Source of the DNA: Sanderia malayensis
Taxonomy: Eukaryota; Cnidaria; Scyphozoa; Semaeostomeae; Pelagiidae
Reading direction: 5' to 3'
DNA: 64,000 bases
Assembly (NCBI GenBank): GCA_013076295.1
Contig: RQOL01000856.1
Location: forward strand, 1 to 64,000
In this document: in pieces, positions 59,741 to 64,000 of the stretch
How the letters are laid out: every line of letters begins with the position of its first letter
Numbering within the stretch: position 1 is the first letter of the stretch
Made by a program: the position numbers and the translations under genes
The notes under the pieces: model-generated
What the model saw: the letters and a program-made list of their open reading frames with translations, nothing else
The model's database searches: none
Told to the model about the DNA's origin: nothing

Positions 59741-60527
59741 CACGTTTTTTTTATAAGAAACCTGGCGCAAGGCCTAGTAGTAAAAGTTTCTTACCGTAAA
59801 TTCTCTTTTAAGCCCCCCGGGGGGCTTATTGTTTTTCAGTACTTTAAAGAGGGGGCTTATTAGAGAGGGGGGGCTTAATAAATATTTTGTAATAGAAAAC
59901 CATTTTCAGTGGTGGAAATACATTAAATAATACAGGAAATACATTATTCAATGAAGTCTGAGTGAAAAACGTTTATATCTACAATACTTAAGCCTAAATG
60001 ATTTGAATTTGAATTTGTTGAGATGTATTGAACGACCAATGAATAAAATGAAAATCTCAGTTGTTTGTCAAGTTTACTTATTTTGGCATCAGTGAAGATT
60101 GGGGGGGGGGCTAAATTGAGAGGGGGGCTTATTAAATTTTTCCTTCTGAAAAGGGGGGGCTTAATAGAGAATTTGCGGTAATTTTTAGCCACAATTTGGT
60201 TCTAAAAGTTTCTTAAAAGTTTCTTAATTTAATGAAAAAATTTGCAGTGAAAACGAAGAAAAAAACGTGGATGTAGCAAAATATTAGTATTATAACAAAG
60301 AAAAATCGTCAATGTGAAAAATCGTCATGTGGAGCCGACAATGTTATGCTTTGCACATAAAACACACTTACTGTAGTTGACATTTGTTCAACCCGTAAAG
60401 GAAAAACGTGTTTCCGAAATTTCTAATGTTTCTTAAATATTTCCTTGTAGTTCTAAAAGTTTCTTAAATTTTTGGGTGTCTAGATCTAGGTTTCTTATAA
60501 ACCGGTTTCTTATAAAAAAAAAACGTG
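59741..60527. mobile_element. CACGTTTTTT-family MITE with nested insertion
   Basis: Its ends are CACGTTTTTTTTATAAGAAACC and CTTATAAAAAAAAAACGTG, with flanking TA (59739-59740 and 60528-60529). The body is the reverse complement of the intact copy at 35844-36243, including the GTGGAGCCGACAATGTTATG segment. A CCGTAAATTC-family MITE is inserted at 59794-60178. Removing that insert and one TA leaves exactly 400 bp, the length of the intact copy. Confidence 0.88.
59794..60178. mobile_element. Nested CCGTAAATTC-family MITE
   Basis: This 385-bp element has inverted ends CCGTAAATTCTCTTTTAAG and the near complement ending GAGAATTTGCGG, flanked by TA duplications at 59792-59793 and 60179-60180. Poly-G/poly-C AAGCCCCCC units lie near each end. 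The host MITE's uninterrupted sequence is seen in the sister copy near 36187, confirming the TA target. Confidence 0.88.
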
Positions 60528-60529
60528 TA

Positions 60530-61702
60530 AATTTAATTTTTTAATAAGGAATGTGTTGTATTCCATCGTGGCAGAATTAGGATAAAATCTGACTTCTGGC
60601 TAAAAGATGGAGTGAAAAATTAGAGTTATGCAAAAGTGAGATTTTTTATCCACAAAAGATTTTCTTGACTTTTTCTCGAGATCTGCAGAATAGATTTTTT
60701 CGAGATTTCGAGAACTTTTGGAGGGTAGGGTACCCCCGTGATTCTAGAGATCTCGCGGACATTACCCGACGGGATTCTGGTTCTGGTAATCTCTATCGAA
60801 AAACTGCCTTTCTCACTGAAAGGAAAGTCTACAAATTTGAAGCTGGTTTTCAATTAACTAGTTTGAAGAAAGATCACCAAAGCAACAAACAAGGGTAAGT
60901 TCAGTGTTTAAAGAACCAAAAAGCGTATGCACTAGACCCAAAGTCAATGTAAGCGATACATTTGATTTACACATTTTATTTGCTTGGGTGGGTGGACCCG
61001 AACATATCTTTGCAGATTTGATTTCTGTTTCTCTCTCACACGGTCATCGGGGTCATGTTTCTCGCGTTTTGCCATTCAAAGAGAGTTGTAAACACGTTTA
61101 GCGACACAGTCTTGCGTTGGAACGCTAATACATTGACAAAATTCACATCGCAAAGCAAAAAGAAGCTTCAAAAATATTGGTAAATATTATTTTGCAACCT
61201 GTGATGGTTTCCGTGATGAAATGTGTGATGGTTTCTAACATGAGGCCATTATCACTCCACGCCCACAAAGTTCAAGGGTTTTCTCACACTCGTGCAAACA
61301 GAAAACTTTCACTTCGTTTTTTGTTTAACTATGCCTCCATAGTTCTGCCACACATATCACCGACAAGAGATAGCAACCATTGCCTTCATATCATGCAATG
61401 TAAGGACAAGAAAAGAGAAGAGAGCTCGGGAAATTCAATGGATGGAGTTTGCATGTTCGCATCAAATACAATAGCCTAGCGAGCAATGATATGATGGCGA
61501 GGAACTTTATTTTGTGTCCTAATGTATCATCTGTCTCCTGCACGAGTTCGAATAACCTTGGAACAAACAATAAATCTGGTCGAGAGAGATTGTTAGGTGT
61601 TAAAATTTAAATTTAAAATTAAGACTGCTCATTAGCCACCAATAACCTCTCTGTTGTATTTCGTGAAGAGCTAAAAAATCACTCTATCTTGATTTCAGCA
61701 CA
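60530..61702. other. Intergenic region upstream of DUF924 copy B
   Basis: There is no recognised gene. Short frames (60665-60898, 60904-61101, 61177-61479) have no domains and no consistent splicing. The last ~60 bases before 61703 resemble the sequence before DUF924 copy A (both end GATTTCAGCACA before the ATG), showing that the duplication reaches at least the start region. Confidence 0.5.
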
Positions 61703-62829
61703 ATGGCAGGAAATGCAGAAGCTCAATTGGTACTTGACTATTGGTTTGCGCCTGGAAGAGACCTTCAAAGTCATTTTAAACTTTGGTTTGCTGGAGGGGA
61801 AGCCGTGGATCAGGAGTTAAAAGAAAAATTCAGCACCTTGGTATGAAAATGTTTACATATGGTTTACAACACAGCAGATCTCAAATCAGATTGGAATTTT
61901 CTGATGATATGTTTGTTATCAACTGTGCTATTTCCTCACAACCTTTCTAACTATTTACAGATCGAAAAGGCACGCAATCAAGAATTGAAATCTTGGGAAG
62001 AAAACTCAAAATCAGCTTTGGCTCACATAATTCTGATTGACCAGTTTTGCAGAAGTGTTTACAGGGTATAACATTATACCTGTAGCATTAACATTTTGGA
62101 TTTTCAATTTTGGAATTATGAGGAGAAGTTTTCTTTATTTAATGCATCTTTTAGGGCACACCAAAAGCATTTGACTGTGATCACATTTCTTTGGCAATAG
62201 CAAAAAAGGTATGCTCTATATCTTACACCCCAGAAGAAGTAAAGCATCTTCCTCAAAGTTATATCTTTCCAACATTTTCAAGATGGGTTAGCAAAGGATT
62301 TTATACGCTAAATAATTTTCTTTATCACCCAGCTTGTTGCTGCAAAAACAATCAACTACAAAGATTTGAACTTTATGGAGAAATTTTTCGCATATCTTCC
62401 ATTTGAGCATAGTGAAAACATGGATGACCAGGTATTACAAAAAACTATGATTCAGTCATCTTGTTGTACCCAAAATTTAAGGAAATGCATGCATGGAAAG
62501 TTATCTGTTAAATTTCTTATCCAGAATGAGTCATGCAGACTTTTTGCAGAAATGGTAAAGGACTCTGAAGGGACGGAATTTAACAAAATGTCACAGAATG
62601 GGCTGTCATTTGCAGAAGATCATAGGGTGAGATTAATATTTTACAGTTTCATATAATTGTATCCATTGCTGAGCTCAGTGGACCCCTGTGTTACTAGTAA
62701 CTATATTTTATCACCATGCAGGAAGTCATAAAGAAAGTTGGCAGATTTCCTAAAAGGAATCCTGTCTTGGGAAGAGCAAACACACCAGAAGAGGAAGAAT
62801 TCTTGAAGAATTATCCTTACAATTTTTAA
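61703..62829 (+). CDS. DUF924-like protein, copy B
   Basis: Six exons: 61703-61840, 61961-62065, 62155-62208, 62333-62431, 62525-62626, 62722-62829; 201 residues, each exon exactly as long as in copy A. Exon 2 gives the same peptide in both copies (ALAHIILIDQFCRSVYR). Differences concentrate in exon 1 (LQSHFKLWFAGG here against LDGYLQLWFEGG in A) and the end (LKNYPYNF against LNNNSYVF). The VGRFPKRN motif here has Val where A has Phe. Function is unknown for the family. The frame is open throughout, so both copies look functional. Between the copies lie two unrelated genes, so this is not a simple tandem pair. Confidence 0.88.
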
Positions 62830-63900
62830 GAAAGATGTTTTTAAAATGTTGAACTCTAGGATTTTTATTTCTGAACCAAGTTTTTGCAATTGGTATTTAA
62901 CAAGGTATAACAAGGTCCACGTACCCTTGAATTTTGCACTCCGACATCCCCTAATTGCCAACATTATTGATTTGAATATCTCTTATCACACGTAATACAT
63001 ATACATGCAAGATATTTATTTTGTTTAAAAATTGGCCACAAATAGCAGAATAACATTTGGCAATGTAACAATTTTGTTGCTTTCTTTCTCAGCAGTATGA
63101 AGCTGTCAATAACTTCTGTTATTGAGGTAGAATTGCAAAACTGAGCAGAATGAAAACACACTTTTCCTTCAGGGACATCAATGAAGCAGGGAAACAATGA
63201 AAAAGAAAACTGTCATCACCAAAAAGATAATTATTTGCTTAATAGTTTGTCTGATAAGATCTATATTTATGGCTTGACATGACAGCCTTCAGATTTTACT
63301 TAATTAGATTCAAATGTTGTGCATGATATAACCTGATACCTCATCACACAAAATATTACAACTTGGATGTGCAATACAAGGAAATCAACATTAATGAAAT
63401 GATTGTTTGAAAAGAGCAAATACAGAAAATTGAAATTGTGAGTCGTCCTTAGTAACATGTCAGTTAAAACCTTAACTACCGTAAATCCTTGAATAAGCCC
63501 CCGGGGGCTTATTTGCAAAAACAAAATTTTAGCCTGATTATTGTTCAATATTAAGCAAAATAAAAGCTATACGATGCAGCCAATCAATGAAGTTATTGGT
63601 TTAAACTTGCTGTTATTGGCAATACATTTACTAAACAACTTCAGTGTCTCCATACTTGGGCTCAATATCCCTCCAAATAATTATCGGGATGGGGGCTTAT
63701 TTGAGGGGAGGGCTTATTCGAAGGTGGGGGCTTATTCGAGGATTTACGGTAGTCCTTTTGAAATCCCAGAACTTATTTGGTCCTTAAATACATTCCTGAA
63801 ATCATGGTTTATAATCATTGCTTGTTCATAAGTGGGTTAGATTGCATATAACAAAGTTGCTCAATCGAATGGTGTGGCAAACTCTTTAAAAATTTGTTAG
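62830..63900. other. Intergenic region with one MITE
   Basis: Apart from the MITE at 63479-63749, nothing is recognised. It should hold the 3' ends of DUF924 copy B and of the convergent partial gene at the window edge. Confidence 0.45.
63479..63749. mobile_element. CCGTAAATCC-family MITE
   Basis: This 271-bp element has inverted ends CCGTAAATCCTTGAATAAGC and the complement, flanked by TA (63477-63478 and 63750-63751). Its interior has GGGGGCTTATTCGA units. It is close in sequence to the copy at 33373-33811. Confidence 0.8.
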
Positions 63901-64000
63901 TTATGTGTCATCGGAAATAACACTTCTTGAAACATACCCATCTTCATCATAATAAGGGTCTGTGTGTCCCTCATTGTCACATCCCTTTCTCTGTTGCACC
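63901..64000 (-). CDS. C-terminal end of a gene continuing beyond the window
   Basis: The minus strand is open from the window edge to a TAA at 63901-63903. It encodes about 32 polar, acidic residues including GHTDPYYDEDGYVSRS, which looks like a cytoplasmic tail with tyrosine motifs (PYYDEDGY). The upstream exons are outside the window, so the family cannot be named. An intron in this short piece cannot be excluded. Confidence 0.45.
   Translation of the reverse strand, partial: VQQRKGCDNEGHTDPYYDEDGYVSRSVISDDT

Noticed and set aside
60665..61479. Series of short plus-strand frames upstream of DUF924 copy B
   Set aside because: They have no domains or consistent splice phases and are bounded by repeat-like sequence; chance frames are the simplest explanation.

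Overview
The window is nuclear DNA from an intron-rich, AT-rich invertebrate animal genome. Genes are split into many short exons with GT-AG junctions. The gene content (a secreted ADAM-type protease fused to CUB and SUEL-lectin domains, an EPS8-like adaptor, a nicotinic-type Cys-loop receptor, a B4GAT1-like glycosyltransferase, paired DUF924-like genes) and the dense small inverted-repeat transposons suggest a marine non-vertebrate, most likely a cnidarian. That taxon is an inference. There is no bacterial gene organisation, CRISPR array or convincing tRNA.

Layout. 1-2090: no host gene recognised; a pogo/Tigger-like TIR element. 2091-16259 (+): a 19-exon secreted ADAM-like metalloprotease with lectin-like ends. 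Its introns hold a Harbinger-like MITE and a complete 7.1-kb BEL/Pao LTR retrotransposon (6161-13294, identical LTRs, one 2009-residue ORF) sitting exactly on an exon/intron junction. 16260-19116: intergenic. 19117-35267 (-): a 26-exon EPS8-like gene with PTB, SH3, proline-rich and C-terminal SAM-like regions; its introns hold minisatellites, a palindromic transposase-like fragment and a stack of nested MITEs. 35268-39641: repeats and non-coding sequence. 39642-43845 (-): an 8-exon alpha-type nicotinic receptor subunit. 43846-46488: nested inverted-repeat elements, including a Mutator-like element with a 10-bp target duplication. 46489-47623 (+) and 61703-62829 (+): two close paralogues of a DUF924-like protein, each 201 residues with identical exon sizes. 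A decayed copy of receptor exon 2 lies just after the first. 49564-56316 (-): an unrecognised, probably nuclear and largely disordered protein. 57228-59556 (+): a B4GAT1-like glucuronyltransferase. 59557-61702: nested MITEs. 63901-64000 (-): last coding exon of a gene that runs off the window.

The gene models were assembled by eye by matching splice sites and reading phases. Six multi-exon models give total coding lengths divisible by three with no internal stop, which is good internal support. The host genes have unrelated roles (extracellular proteolysis, actin regulation, ion channel, glycosylation), and I see no operon-like or pathway clustering. The strongest observation is the BEL insertion: its target duplication spans the splice donor of the disintegrin exon, and the LTR edge recreates a GT at the same place. 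A second is a MITE-in-MITE pair whose empty site is preserved by a sister copy in this same window.
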